Source: Bordetella bronchialis
GTDB taxonomy: Bacteria; Pseudomonadota; Gammaproteobacteria; Burkholderiales; Burkholderiaceae_B
Assembly (NCBI RefSeq): GCF_001676705.1
Contig: NZ_CP016170.1
Span: forward strand, 3,162,001-3,226,000
DNA: 64,000 nucleotides
Direction of reading: 5' to 3'
In this document: in pieces, positions 50,399 to 59,197 of the stretch
Layout: every line of letters starts with the position of its first letter
Numbering within the stretch: position 1 is the first letter of the stretch
Notes under the pieces: model-generated
Databases searched by the model: none
What the model was told of the DNA's origin: nothing
What the model saw: only the letters and a program-made list of their open reading frames with translations
Translations under genes and position numbers: made by a program

Positions 50399-51448
50399 TC
50401 ATGGGGAAGGCGCAGCCTCGATCGCACGCTTAAGATGGCCAGGCAGGGAGAGCTCGAACTCGTTCACGAATTCAGGATTGTGCTGGATCACCCTTGATCC
50501 GCGCCTATCCCGAACCGCGACAACGCGACTGAGCGGCGTCTTGCCATGCTCCAGGACGATGCGCTCATCGCCCCAGCCCTCTATTCCTAACTTCCACAAG
50601 GCATAGCCATCGGGCGAAGAGATGGTGAAATATTCGAAGCGGAAACCCTCGCCGACGGCATAGGTGGACTCGAAAATAGGTATCGGAAGATAATGTGCTA
50701 CGTAGGGATCGTTGGGATGCGGATCGTATAGCTTGTTCGTGAACACTATTGTGTTGTCCGGGAAATTCGGATTCCGGGCCTCTATACCGCCAGCCCGGAA
50801 CACCTCGTCTACCGGTGTGTTCGAGTAGTGCGATGTCAACTTCGGCCTTCCCAGCTTTATCTTGTCCTCTTCCACCATTATCCTTCCCTTGCCCTTGAAA
50901 CGAGGGTGCCAGGTTTCGACAATAGGCACGTATTTTTTTCCGGACGCGACGGCTGGAGAGACGGCCGTCACCGGCACCGACGCACTGCCGGCAGACGAAG
51001 CGGGTACAAGTTCGTGGCTGGTAGACGCAGCCGGTGCGGTCGCCGCCGCGTCGGCCGATACGGCGGCCAAGGAATCGGCGGGCACCGCCCCACGCCGCCT
51101 TCGCAACCTGCGCAGGCCTTCGATGATGTCGCTAACGATCGAAGGCATATGGCCGCCAGGATCGCTGCGATTGACCGGGTCGCCCGCGCAATAGGCATAG
51201 GCATTGATGCCGCCAGGCCCGAAGGGACTGAGGCTGTCGGGGGCATTGAATCGCATCGAGCCCGGCATATGCCACCGATAGCCATTGCCCAATGGATAGC
51301 CCAAGGCAACAGGATCCCGATACGCACCCGTGAAGCCTGCCTTCGTCTTCATCTTCGTGGTCTCCCGCGTCGTGCACTGATCGCGGATCAGGCTAGCGAA
51401 TCGCCGCCGACGCATGGGTTGAATAAGCGCAGGTTTGTTTTGATTCAT
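50399..51448 (-). CDS. Orphan RHS-core protein with possible ADP-ribosyltransferase-like tail
   Basis: A 349-residue protein. Residues about 40-100 are an RHS-repeat-associated core (TGAYRDPVALGYPLGNGYR, MRFNAPDSLSPFG, GGINAYAYCAGDPVNRSD), the part found at the C-terminus of RHS proteins, without the upstream repeats. An Ala/Ser/Pro linker (120-170) leads to a variable C-terminal domain (172-349). That tail has YSNTPVDEVFRAGG (208-221), similar in layout to the N-terminal strand and loop of pertussis- and enterotoxin-type ADP-ribosyltransferases, then IVFTNK (234-239) and WGDERIV (292-298) at about the places of their STS and ExE motifs. The first catalytic Arg seems replaced by His. Its DNA is about 50-57% GC. 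ATG 51352 is an alternative start. No immunity gene is seen. Confidence 0.7.
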   Translation of the reverse strand: MNQNKPALIQPMRRRRFASLIRDQCTTRETTKMKTKAGFTGAYRDPVALGYPLGNGYRWHMPGSMRFNAPDSLSPFGPGGINAYAYCAGDPVNRSDPGGHMPSIVSDIIEGLRRLRRRRGAVPADSLAAVSADAAATAPAASTSHELVPASSAGSASVPVTAVSPAVASGKKYVPIVETWHPRFKGKGRIMVEEDKIKLGRPKLTSHYSNTPVDEVFRAGGIEARNPNFPDNTIVFTNKLYDPHPNDPYVAHYLPIPIFESTYAVGEGFRFEYFTISSPDGYALWKLGIEGWGDERIVLEHGKTPLSRVVAVRDRRGSRVIQHNPEFVNEFELSLPGHLKRAIEAAPSP

Positions 51449-51533
51449 TGTCCGCCGCCCGCGATCCGGCCGGGACCGGCGTGGGCGCGGGCCGCGGACA
51501 ACCGACGGTTAACCTAAGGCTGCGCGGCCGCTT

Positions 51534-52181
51534 CTAAACCTCTCCCAACCGCATCAGCCTGCGGATCTGCTCGCGCTCCGTGCGCAGGGTAGCGACCAGT
51601 TCGGTTTCTATCCGCGCCACGGGGTATTCCTCGTCGTTCACGGACAAGCCCAGCGACAGGCTGCGGGCCGAGCTGGTGAACAGCGGGATCGCCACGGTCG
51701 TCACCTTGCGGTCGGGGTACCGCGCGATCGCCCATTGGTCCTCCGGCATGTCCAGCGCCCGATACAGGGCACTGGTATCGGGCATCGAGCTGCCCACCCG
51801 CAGGTTCACCACCACGATTTTGCGACGTTCCGAATCCGAGCTGGCGCGGGCGATGACGATGACCTCGTCACGGCCCTTTTCGCCGATATTGACGGTGCCG
51901 TTGCAACGGTTGGCCAGTTCCTGCAATGACGACTGGATGAATTCGTTGACCCCGGTATTGGCCAGCGCGGCGAAACCGATTTCCAGCAATTGCGGCGTCA
52001 GGGACCACAGCGTCCCTTCCTTGCGCACATAGCCTTCGCCCTGCAGCGTGTTCAGCAGCCGCAGCACGGTGGAATGCGGCAGGTCCACCGCTTTCGACAG
52101 CGCGGTAAGGGATTGCCCGGGGCCGCCCCGAAAACCGCGCAGGATGGCTAGACACCTCTGGACCGAGCGATTATCATTCAT
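51534..52181 (-). CDS. IclR family transcriptional regulator
   Basis: A 215-residue IclR regulator, a little shorter than the usual 240-270. The HTH (residues 1-60) has SVQRCLAILRGF, LTALSKAVDLPHSTVLRLLNTL and GYVRKEGTLWSL; the effector domain includes VVNLRVGSSMPDTSALYRAL and IPLFTSSARSLSLGLSV. It is divergent from the hydantoinase/oxoprolinase operon, with an exact palindrome between the two. The C-terminal end is intact in frame, so the short length is not an obvious truncation. Confidence 0.9.
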   Translation of the reverse strand: MNDNRSVQRCLAILRGFRGGPGQSLTALSKAVDLPHSTVLRLLNTLQGEGYVRKEGTLWSLTPQLLEIGFAALANTGVNEFIQSSLQELANRCNGTVNIGEKGRDEVIVIARASSDSERRKIVVVNLRVGSSMPDTSALYRALDMPEDQWAIARYPDRKVTTVAIPLFTSSARSLSLGLSVNDEEYPVARIETELVATLRTEREQIRRLMRLGEV

Positions 52182-52202
52182 TTGACCACTGCATGAAATG
52201 GT

Positions 52203-52219
52203 TGTTCATCTAGTGAACA
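52203..52219. promoter_or_regulatory. Candidate IclR operator
   Basis: TGTTCATCTAGTGAACA is an inverted repeat with perfect six-base arms and a 5-base centre, 22 bases upstream of the IclR start and 66 bases before the HyuA-like start. Its form matches IclR-type operators, and it could serve both divergent genes. Confidence 0.55.
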
Positions 52220-52284
52220 TTGTAGCCCGCCATGCCCTTCTCCGCAAGCGGGTTGCATGTTCCGCAACGCGAACCGGGGGCAGC

Positions 52285-54336
52285 ATGGGCTACAGAGTGG
52301 GCGTCGATATCGGCGGCTCTTTCACGGACTTCGCCGTATTCGACGAAGACAGCGGCGAGATCAAAAGCCTCAAGGTCTTCTCCCGGCCCGACCAGCCGGG
52401 CGAGGAAGTCATCGCGGGCGTGCGCATGCTGGGCGAGCGCTACGGCATCCGCCCCGACGAGATCCGCTATTTCACCCACGGCACCACCGTGGGCATCAAC
52501 ACCGTCATCCAGCGCAAGGGCCTGAAGCTGGCGCTCTTCGCCACGGAAAACTTCTGCGACGTCCTGGAACTGGCGCGCCTGAGAACGCCGGACATGTATC
52601 ACCTGCTGTCGCGGCGTCCCGAGCCGCTGGTCAAGCGCAGCATGGTGTTCGGCATCGCCGAACGCATGGCGCCCGACGGCTCCGTGCGCAAGCCGCTGGA
52701 CGAGAACAGCGTGAAGCAGGCGCTGCGGGCGGCACGCGATGCCGGCGCCGAAGGCATCGTGATTTCCCTGCTGCATGCCTATCGCAACCCCGCGCATGAG
52801 CAGCGCACCCGGGAGATCGTCCAGGCGCTCGCGCCCGACCTGCCGGTATCGTGCTCCAGCGAAACCTGGCCCATCATCCGCGAATACGAACGCACGATTA
52901 CCGCGGTCATCGGCGGCTATGTCCAGCCGCGCGTGGCGCACTACCTGGGATCCCTGCAGGGCGCGCTGAAGAACGCCGGCGTGCAGCCCGAACCGCGCCT
53001 GACCAAGTCCAACGGCGGCGTGATGACGGCCGAGCAAGGCAAGCGCGATTGCGTGCAAATGATTCTGTCCGGCACGGCGGCCGGGGTGATCGGCGCCAGC
53101 CACGTGGCGGCCACCGCTGGCATTCCCCGCTGCCTCAGCCTGGATATCGGCGGCACCAGCGCCGACATCGCCGTGATCGTCGACGGCAAGCCGCAGTATG
53201 GCGTCGGCGAGCTGATCGGCGATTTCCAGATCTACATCCCGTCGGTGTCGGTATCGTCGGTGGGCGAAGGCGGCGGCTCGATCGCCTGGGTGGACCCGCT
53301 GGGCGTACTGAAAGTGGGTCCGGAAAGCGCCGGTTCGCGTCCCGGGCCGGCCTGCTACCGCCGTGGCGGCACGCGCGCCACCATTACGGACGCCTTCGTC
53401 TGCTGCGGCCTTGTCGGCCATTCCGACCTGGGCTACCAGGCCGTCGAGGTCGATGCCCAGGCCTCGCGCAAGGCGGTGGGCGAACTCGCCAGCCAGCTGG
53501 GCCGCGGCATCGAGGAAACCGCGGAAGCCATCATCCAGATCGCCGTGTCCGGCATGTACACCGAAGTCAGCGGCCTGGTGTCGCGCTACGGGATAGACCC
53601 GCGCGACTACGCGGTGCTGGCCTTCGGCGGCGCCGGCCCCATGCTGGGCTGCTTCCTGGCCCGCGAAATCAAGGTAAAGGAAATCGTCGTCCCGCCCTCG
53701 CCCGGCACACTCAGCGCCCTGGGCGGGCTGATCGCCGATCTCAAGAGCGACTTCCTGAAAACCGTCTACACGGACCTGACTCCCGCCAACCTGCAAGCCG
53801 TGCGCGACGAATTCGATGTGCTGCGCGAGCGCGCGCGGCAATGGCTGGAGCAGGAACAAGGCCACCTGGACGGCGCCGAATACGTCTACTCGGCAGAGAT
53901 GCGCTATCGCGGGCAGTCGTACGAGATCGACACCGTGCTGGACCCGGCCCATGTCGCGGCGGGCGATGTGCAAGCCGTGGCGCGGGCCTTTCACGAGATG
54001 CATCGCCGCCTGTACGGCCACGCCGACGAACGGGCGCCTGTACAGATCGTCAGCCTGCGCGTGGTGATATCCGGCAACAACGACAAGCCGCGCTTCCCGC
54101 GCCACGAACCGGTCGAGGGCGCGCCGCGGCCCGACCGGGCCGTGCGCGTATGGCTGGATGGCGGTTTCCGCGAGGTAGACCTGTACAGCCGCTCCGCGCT
54201 GGCGGCCGGCCAGCACTTCACGGGTCCCGCCATCGTGGCCCAGGACGACTGCACCACCGTCATTCCGGCGGGCCATGCCTGCCGCGTCGACGAATACGCC
54301 AACCTGCGCATCGCTTCCGAAGGAGCCGCATCGTGA
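52285..54336 (+). CDS. Hydantoinase/oxoprolinase family protein, HyuA-like subunit
   Basis: A 683-residue ATP-dependent hydrolase/carboxylase subunit. The actin-like ATP motif is GVDIGGSFTDFAVFD at the N-terminus, HGTTVGINTVIQRKG follows, then SLDIGGTSADIAVI and GFGGAGPM-type sequence (LAFGGAGPML). GGGGGC precedes ATG 52285; the open frame to 52198 lacks a site. Relatives include N-methylhydantoinase A, acetone and acetophenone carboxylase subunits and 5-oxoprolinase. Together with the HyuB-like subunit it probably cleaves a cyclic amide or carboxylates a ketone. Confidence 0.9.
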   Translation: MGYRVGVDIGGSFTDFAVFDEDSGEIKSLKVFSRPDQPGEEVIAGVRMLGERYGIRPDEIRYFTHGTTVGINTVIQRKGLKLALFATENFCDVLELARLRTPDMYHLLSRRPEPLVKRSMVFGIAERMAPDGSVRKPLDENSVKQALRAARDAGAEGIVISLLHAYRNPAHEQRTREIVQALAPDLPVSCSSETWPIIREYERTITAVIGGYVQPRVAHYLGSLQGALKNAGVQPEPRLTKSNGGVMTAEQGKRDCVQMILSGTAAGVIGASHVAATAGIPRCLSLDIGGTSADIAVIVDGKPQYGVGELIGDFQIYIPSVSVSSVGEGGGSIAWVDPLGVLKVGPESAGSRPGPACYRRGGTRATITDAFVCCGLVGHSDLGYQAVEVDAQASRKAVGELASQLGRGIEETAEAIIQIAVSGMYTEVSGLVSRYGIDPRDYAVLAFGGAGPMLGCFLAREIKVKEIVVPPSPGTLSALGGLIADLKSDFLKTVYTDLTPANLQAVRDEFDVLRERARQWLEQEQGHLDGAEYVYSAEMRYRGQSYEIDTVLDPAHVAAGDVQAVARAFHEMHRRLYGHADERAPVQIVSLRVVISGNNDKPRFPRHEPVEGAPRPDRAVRVWLDGGFREVDLYSRSALAAGQHFTGPAIVAQDDCTTVIPAGHACRVDEYANLRIASEGAAS

Positions 54337-56408
54337 CCGTGGACAATTTCCGCCTGCAGGTGCTGGCCAACCACTGCACCGCCGCCGCCGAGGCCATGGG
54401 CTATACGCTGATGCGCACGGCCTATTCCACTTTCGTCAAGGAGACCGAGGACTTTTCCGCGCAATTGATGACGCCTTCGGGCAAGACCTTCGCCTCGCCC
54501 AAGACCTTCGGCGCGACCTGGTACACCGGCCTGGACTACGGCCGCGTGATCGCGATGTTCGACGACTATCGCGAAGGCGACATCTACCTGACCAACGACC
54601 CCTATAGCGGCTACGTGGCCACGCACACGCCGGACATGCATGTGTGGAAGCCCGTATTCCGCGACGGGCGCCTGGTGTGCTTCGTGGGCAGCCACATCCA
54701 CAACACCGATATGGGCGGCGCGGTGCCGGCGTCGCTGTCGCGCACCCTGACGGAGGTCCACCAGGAAGGCCTGCGCATACCGCCCATGCTGCTGATGCGC
54801 GACGGCGTGATCGACGACAAGCTGCTGCGCATCATGCAGGTCAACGTGCGCATGCCCGAGCAGAACCGCGGCGACCTGAACGCGCAGATCGCCGCGCTGA
54901 ATGTCGGCGAACGCAAGGTGCACGAGATCATCGACCGCTTCGGCGTCGACGAGTTCATGCAGGGGGCGGAGGCCATCCTGGACTACGCGGAGCAGCAGAC
55001 GCGCGCCTTGATCCGCGACATCCCCGACGGCGACTACGCGTTCTCCGAGTACGCCGACGAGGACTCGGTGGCAGGTTATCCCTGCCGCATCCACATCACG
55101 CTGCGCGTGCGCGGCGACGAGCTGGAGATGGACTTCACGGGCAGCGATCCGCAGGTGGCCTCATCGCTGAACGTGCCCACCGGGGGCGACGGCCACCACT
55201 CCGTGATTACGGTCGGGCTGATCTACGTCATGCATACGCTGGCGCCGCGCAACGTGCTGAACGCCGGCTCGGTGCGCCCCATGCGCGCCGTCCTGCCCGA
55301 AGGCTCGGTCGTCAATCCGCAAGCGCCCGCCGCGGTGGGCATGCGCAGCCTGATGGCGGCCGTGATCCAGGCCTGCACCTTCGGCGTGTTCAACCGCGCG
55401 CTGCCGGACCGGCTGCCCGCCTGCCCCGCCGGCGGCTCCACGCTGCTGAACGTCAAGACCGCGACTCGCGAGGGCCGCCAGGTGCTGTCCTCCATCGGCC
55501 CTTGCGGCGGCGGCGCCGGCGGCGGCCCGGAGTACGACGGCGTGGAAGGCTGCGGCGCGAACAATGCTTTCCTGAAGAATACGCCCGTGGAAATCAATGA
55601 GGCCGAGGTGCCCATCGAGATCATCCGCTACGGCCTGGTGCCGGATACCGGCGGGGCGGGCCGCCTGCGCGGCGGCAATGCCGCGACCATGGAGTTCAAG
55701 CTGCTGGCGCCCAACGGCGTGGTTACCGCGCGCAACCGCAACCGTTCCGAGCTGGCCGCCTGGGGCGTGGTCGGCGGCAAGGCCGGCGCGAACTCGCGCT
55801 TCATCAAGAATCCCGACACGCCCGCGGCCGAGGAATTGCGCAACAGCGACCTGGTCAACTGCGCGCCCGGCGATGTCATCCGCCTGCAGGGACCGGCCGG
55901 CGGCGGCTATGGCGATCCCTTCCAGCGCCCCGTCGATAAAGTACTGGAGGACGTGCGCTGCGGCTTCGTCTCGCCGGAGCGCGCCCGCCAGGCCTATGGG
56001 GTGGCGATACGCGACGATATGACGGTGGACGAGGCCGCCACGCGCGCGCTGCGCGACCCGGCAGGCCGCGCGGGCACCGGGACCGACGGCGCGGCGGGCG
56101 CCACGGCGCCGCGCGTGGCGGGGCAGGCGCATTTCGACTACGGCCCTGGACGCTCGCGCTTCGAAAGCATCTGGACCGCCGCGCGCTACGAGGCCATGAC
56201 ACACATCATGGCCGCGATACCGGTCAGTTGGCGCCATTTCGTGAAGCACCGGATGTTCGCCGCGCTGGCAGGCACCGAACCGCCGGTCGACGGCGGCGCC
56301 GCCGATATCGAGCGCATCTACCGGGAGCTGAGCGAGCGCTATGCCGACCTGCCCACGCTGGACGCGATCGCGTCCGGCGCGCCGGCGGCCGGACGCGAGG
56401 CGGCTTGA
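54333..56408 (+). CDS. Hydantoinase/oxoprolinase family protein, HyuB-like subunit
   Basis: A 691-residue partner subunit starting with GTG at 54333, with AAGGAG 8 bases upstream and overlapping the HyuA stop by 4 bases. Family signatures are TLMRTAYSTFVKETEDFSAQL, LTNDPYSGYVATHTPDM, GSHIHNTDMGGAVP, and the end motif GPAGGGYGDPFQRP. The C-terminal 120 residues after DPF are an acid/Ala-rich extension ending in a helical domain. The long frame before 54333 is a shadow. With HyuA it is expected to form the active heteromer. Confidence 0.9.
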   Translation: MTVDNFRLQVLANHCTAAAEAMGYTLMRTAYSTFVKETEDFSAQLMTPSGKTFASPKTFGATWYTGLDYGRVIAMFDDYREGDIYLTNDPYSGYVATHTPDMHVWKPVFRDGRLVCFVGSHIHNTDMGGAVPASLSRTLTEVHQEGLRIPPMLLMRDGVIDDKLLRIMQVNVRMPEQNRGDLNAQIAALNVGERKVHEIIDRFGVDEFMQGAEAILDYAEQQTRALIRDIPDGDYAFSEYADEDSVAGYPCRIHITLRVRGDELEMDFTGSDPQVASSLNVPTGGDGHHSVITVGLIYVMHTLAPRNVLNAGSVRPMRAVLPEGSVVNPQAPAAVGMRSLMAAVIQACTFGVFNRALPDRLPACPAGGSTLLNVKTATREGRQVLSSIGPCGGGAGGGPEYDGVEGCGANNAFLKNTPVEINEAEVPIEIIRYGLVPDTGGAGRLRGGNAATMEFKLLAPNGVVTARNRNRSELAAWGVVGGKAGANSRFIKNPDTPAAEELRNSDLVNCAPGDVIRLQGPAGGGYGDPFQRPVDKVLEDVRCGFVSPERARQAYGVAIRDDMTVDEAATRALRDPAGRAGTGTDGAAGATAPRVAGQAHFDYGPGRSRFESIWTAARYEAMTHIMAAIPVSWRHFVKHRMFAALAGTEPPVDGGAADIERIYRELSERYADLPTLDAIASGAPAAGREAA

Positions 56409-56495
56409 GCGGCGGCCGGCGCGCATGACTCGCGGCCGCCACGCACCGGACGCGCCGCGGGCGGATGACACTTCATACGATGCAGGAGAACCTGG

Positions 56496-57830
56496 ATGGC
56501 AGCTTCCACCGATATCTTCGCGCCCGGCTTCCAGCGGCGTCCCTATTGGTGGGAAGCGTATGAGCCGCCCGAAACCGGCGAGGATGCTCTGCCCGCCCGG
56601 GTCGATGTGGCCATCGTGGGCGGCGGCTATACAGGCATATGCTGCGCCCTGACCTTGCGCGAGGCAGGCGTCGATGCCGTCGTGCTGGAAGCGGGCCGGC
56701 CCGGCCAGGGTGCGAGTACGCGATCCGGCGGGCAGATGACCGGCGGGGTGAACGTGCAGAAGAAGGCGCTCGCCGCCGTCGGTGAAAGCCCGGCGGAGCG
56801 CGAAGCACGCCTGTCCGCCCGCTTGCGCGATGCCGCCGCCTCGATGCGCTATGTAGAGTCGCTGATCGAGCGGCATGGCATCCAGTGCGGCTGGCAGAAG
56901 ACCGGACGGCTTACCGCCATGTGGCTGCCCCAGCACTACCAGGCATGGCAGGCGCGGATGGACCAGCTGAATGCCTGCACCGATTCCCATGCGCGCATGA
57001 TCCCGCGCGAGCGCCTGGGCCGCGAGATCGGTTCCGATATTTATCACGGCGCGGCGCTGATCGAACACGCCGGCCACCTGCATCCCGCCCAGCTTTACGG
57101 CGGCATGCTGGCCGCCGCCCGCCGTGCCGGCGCGCGCGTGCATGGCAATACCCACGTGGCGGGCATCGAGCGCGTTGCGGGCGGCTACGCGCTGCGCACG
57201 GCCCGGGGCACCCTGCGCGCCGGGCAGGTGGTGATCGCCACGAATGGCTACACCGGCCCGGACATGGGCGAGCTGCGCCGCAAGGTCGTACCCATCGCCA
57301 CGTACATGATCGCCACGGAAGAACTCGCGCCCGACCTGGCGGCCAGCATCCTGCCGACCAACCGCGCCGTTTCCGAGTCGCGCCGCGTCGTGAACCACTA
57401 CCGGCTGTCTCCGGATGGACGCCGCCTGCTGTTCGGCGGCCGCGCGCGCTTCACGCCCGCCAGCGAGGAGACCACCGCCCGGCTGCTGCATCGCGCCATG
57501 CTCAGGCGTTTCCCGCAGCTGGCGGGGACCCGCATTACGCACAGCTGGGGCGGCAATGTCGCCATGACGCTGGATGCCATGCCGCACATCGGTGGCGCGG
57601 AGGGCCTGCACTACGCGCTGGGCTGCAATGGCAGCGGCGTAGCGATGATGAGCTACCTGGGACACAGTCTCGGGCGCAAAATCGCCGAGCAATCGCGCGG
57701 TCCGATCAACGCCTTCGACATGGGGGAAATTCCCGGTCATCCTTTCTACTTCGGCAATACATGGTTCCTGTTTGCCATCGGCAGCTGGTACCAGGCGCGG
57801 GATGCCTACGACCACTGGAGGGCTCGCTGA
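56496..57830 (+). CDS. FAD-dependent oxidoreductase (gamma-glutamylputrescine oxidase-like)
   Basis: A 444-residue DAO-family flavoprotein. The N-terminal YWWEAYEPPETGE, the Rossmann motif DVAIVGGGYTGICCALTL, and LEAGRPGQGASTRSGGQMTGG are typical of the PuuB/OrdL group, as is the end region HSWGGNVAMTLDAMPHIG and GCNGSGVAMMSYLG. It is 87 bases after the HyuB-like gene in the same direction. It could oxidise an amine released by or fed into the hydantoinase/oxoprolinase pair; this is inference from position. Confidence 0.87.
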   Translation: MAASTDIFAPGFQRRPYWWEAYEPPETGEDALPARVDVAIVGGGYTGICCALTLREAGVDAVVLEAGRPGQGASTRSGGQMTGGVNVQKKALAAVGESPAEREARLSARLRDAAASMRYVESLIERHGIQCGWQKTGRLTAMWLPQHYQAWQARMDQLNACTDSHARMIPRERLGREIGSDIYHGAALIEHAGHLHPAQLYGGMLAAARRAGARVHGNTHVAGIERVAGGYALRTARGTLRAGQVVIATNGYTGPDMGELRRKVVPIATYMIATEELAPDLAASILPTNRAVSESRRVVNHYRLSPDGRRLLFGGRARFTPASEETTARLLHRAMLRRFPQLAGTRITHSWGGNVAMTLDAMPHIGGAEGLHYALGCNGSGVAMMSYLGHSLGRKIAEQSRGPINAFDMGEIPGHPFYFGNTWFLFAIGSWYQARDAYDHWRAR

Positions 57831-58003
57831 ACCGCGGGCAAGGGGCAGACTACCCACCGACAAGCTGTTGTCCATCCGGCCCGCTCGCCGTCCGAACGCG
57901 GACGAAGGGCCGGGCTCTTGCCTCGCACCGTCCGATGCGGCCCGGCCCGTTGCCGCGGCCGCGAATAAGGGATCGGACGTGTAAAAAATTACTGGAGTGA
58001 TCC

Positions 58004-58996
58004 ATGAATACGCAGCGTCGCAGTGCCTTGAAAATCCTGGCCGGTCTGTGCGGAGCCTCCGCCCTGCCCCGCTTCGCGGTGGCGCAGCCGGGCGCGTATC
58101 CCGCCGGTCCGGTTACCGTGATCGTGCCGTACGGGTCCGGCGGCAGCACGGACGTGATCGCCCGCCTGCTGGTCAACGATGTGAGCGAGCGCCTTGGCGG
58201 CAAGTTCATCGTGGAGAACAAGCCCGGCGCGGCCGGCAATATCGGCACGCGTCAGGTGGCGGTTTCGCGCCCCGACGGCAGCGCGCTGCTGTATTCGACC
58301 GCGACGCCGTTCTGCATCAATCCCTATGTGTACAAGACGCTGCCCTTCGACCCGGACAACGATTTCACCGCGGTGTCGCGCACGGCGAAGCTGCCCCTGG
58401 TGCTGGTCGCGAACGCCGGCCTGGGGATCAAGAATGCGCAGGAATTCGTCGACTATCTGCGCACGCACCAGAAGGATTGCAGCTTCAGTTCCTACGGCAT
58501 CGGAACATCGAGCCATATCGCCGGCACCATTTTCACGCGCAAAATCGGCGCGAGCGGCGTGCTGCACGTCCCCTACAAGGACATGACCGCGATGTCGGAC
58601 CTGGCGGCCGGCCGCAATACCTTCCACATCGACGCGTGGTCGGTGGTGGACCCGCTGGTGAAGGCGGGCAAGCTGGCGGCGCTGGCGGTGTCCAGCAGCG
58701 AACCGCTGCCGTGGGCGCCCAAGCTTCCCACCATCGCCAGCGTGATCAAGAGCGATTACGAGGTCGTGACGTGGCACGCGGTGTTCGCGCCCCGAAAGAC
58801 GCCCGGCGATGTCGTCCAGCTGTTGAACCGGGAATTCCAGATGACGATAGATAAGCCGGGGATTCAGAAGACCTATACCGAGCAAGGGTTTCTTGCCTAT
58901 CCTCCCGCGACACCCGGAGAGATCGATGCCTTCGTTAAGGCCGACAAGGCGCGGTGGAAGGGGTATGTAGAAGCGGCAGGGATTACGCCTTCCTAG
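58004..58996 (+). CDS. Bug/TctC-type substrate-binding protein (5)
   Basis: A 330-residue periplasmic receptor. The N-terminus MNTQRRSALKILAGLCGASALP has an RR pair before the hydrophobic core, compatible with Tat or Sec export; cleavage is likely near AVAQ. The Bug motif is GPVTVIVPYGSGGSTDVIARLL, followed by LHVPYKDMTAMSDLAAG. TGGAG lies 7 bases before the ATG. The 173-base upstream spacer has no gene. It is probably in the IclR-controlled operon and binds its substrate; no TctA/TctB is nearby. It has an internal Cys pair. Confidence 0.92.
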   Translation: MNTQRRSALKILAGLCGASALPRFAVAQPGAYPAGPVTVIVPYGSGGSTDVIARLLVNDVSERLGGKFIVENKPGAAGNIGTRQVAVSRPDGSALLYSTATPFCINPYVYKTLPFDPDNDFTAVSRTAKLPLVLVANAGLGIKNAQEFVDYLRTHQKDCSFSSYGIGTSSHIAGTIFTRKIGASGVLHVPYKDMTAMSDLAAGRNTFHIDAWSVVDPLVKAGKLAALAVSSSEPLPWAPKLPTIASVIKSDYEVVTWHAVFAPRKTPGDVVQLLNREFQMTIDKPGIQKTYTEQGFLAYPPATPGEIDAFVKADKARWKGYVEAAGITPS

Positions 58997-59197
58997 GAGT
59001 GATCTTTCGGGCCCCGAAGCAAATCGGGGTACTGGAGGCAGTCTGTCGGAGATGCGGAATCGGTTTACTTATGCCGTCCGCCGGGGGTGATGCCGAGTGT
59101 CGGCGGCCCAATCGGCCAACCGAATCTGCATCGCCATCGACGGACAGCACGAGCAAGCCGAATAAGCATTACCACCGACACAGGACGTGTCCGAGCG

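Noticed and set aside
51534..52181. IclR gene as a truncated pseudogene
   Set aside because: It is short, but the helix-turn-helix and effector domain are continuous with no frameshift or internal stop.
52210..54276. 688-codon minus-strand open frame opposite the HyuA-like gene
   Set aside because: Antisense shadow; the plus strand has clear family motifs and ribosome sites.
55161..57875. 904-codon minus-strand open frame opposite HyuB-like and FAD oxidase genes
   Set aside because: Longer than either true gene but lacking motifs and spanning an intergenic gap; typical high-GC shadow.
59012..59029. CCCCGA/TCGGGG hairpin after the last Bug gene
   Set aside because: Only a 6-base stem and no T-run; too weak to call a terminator.
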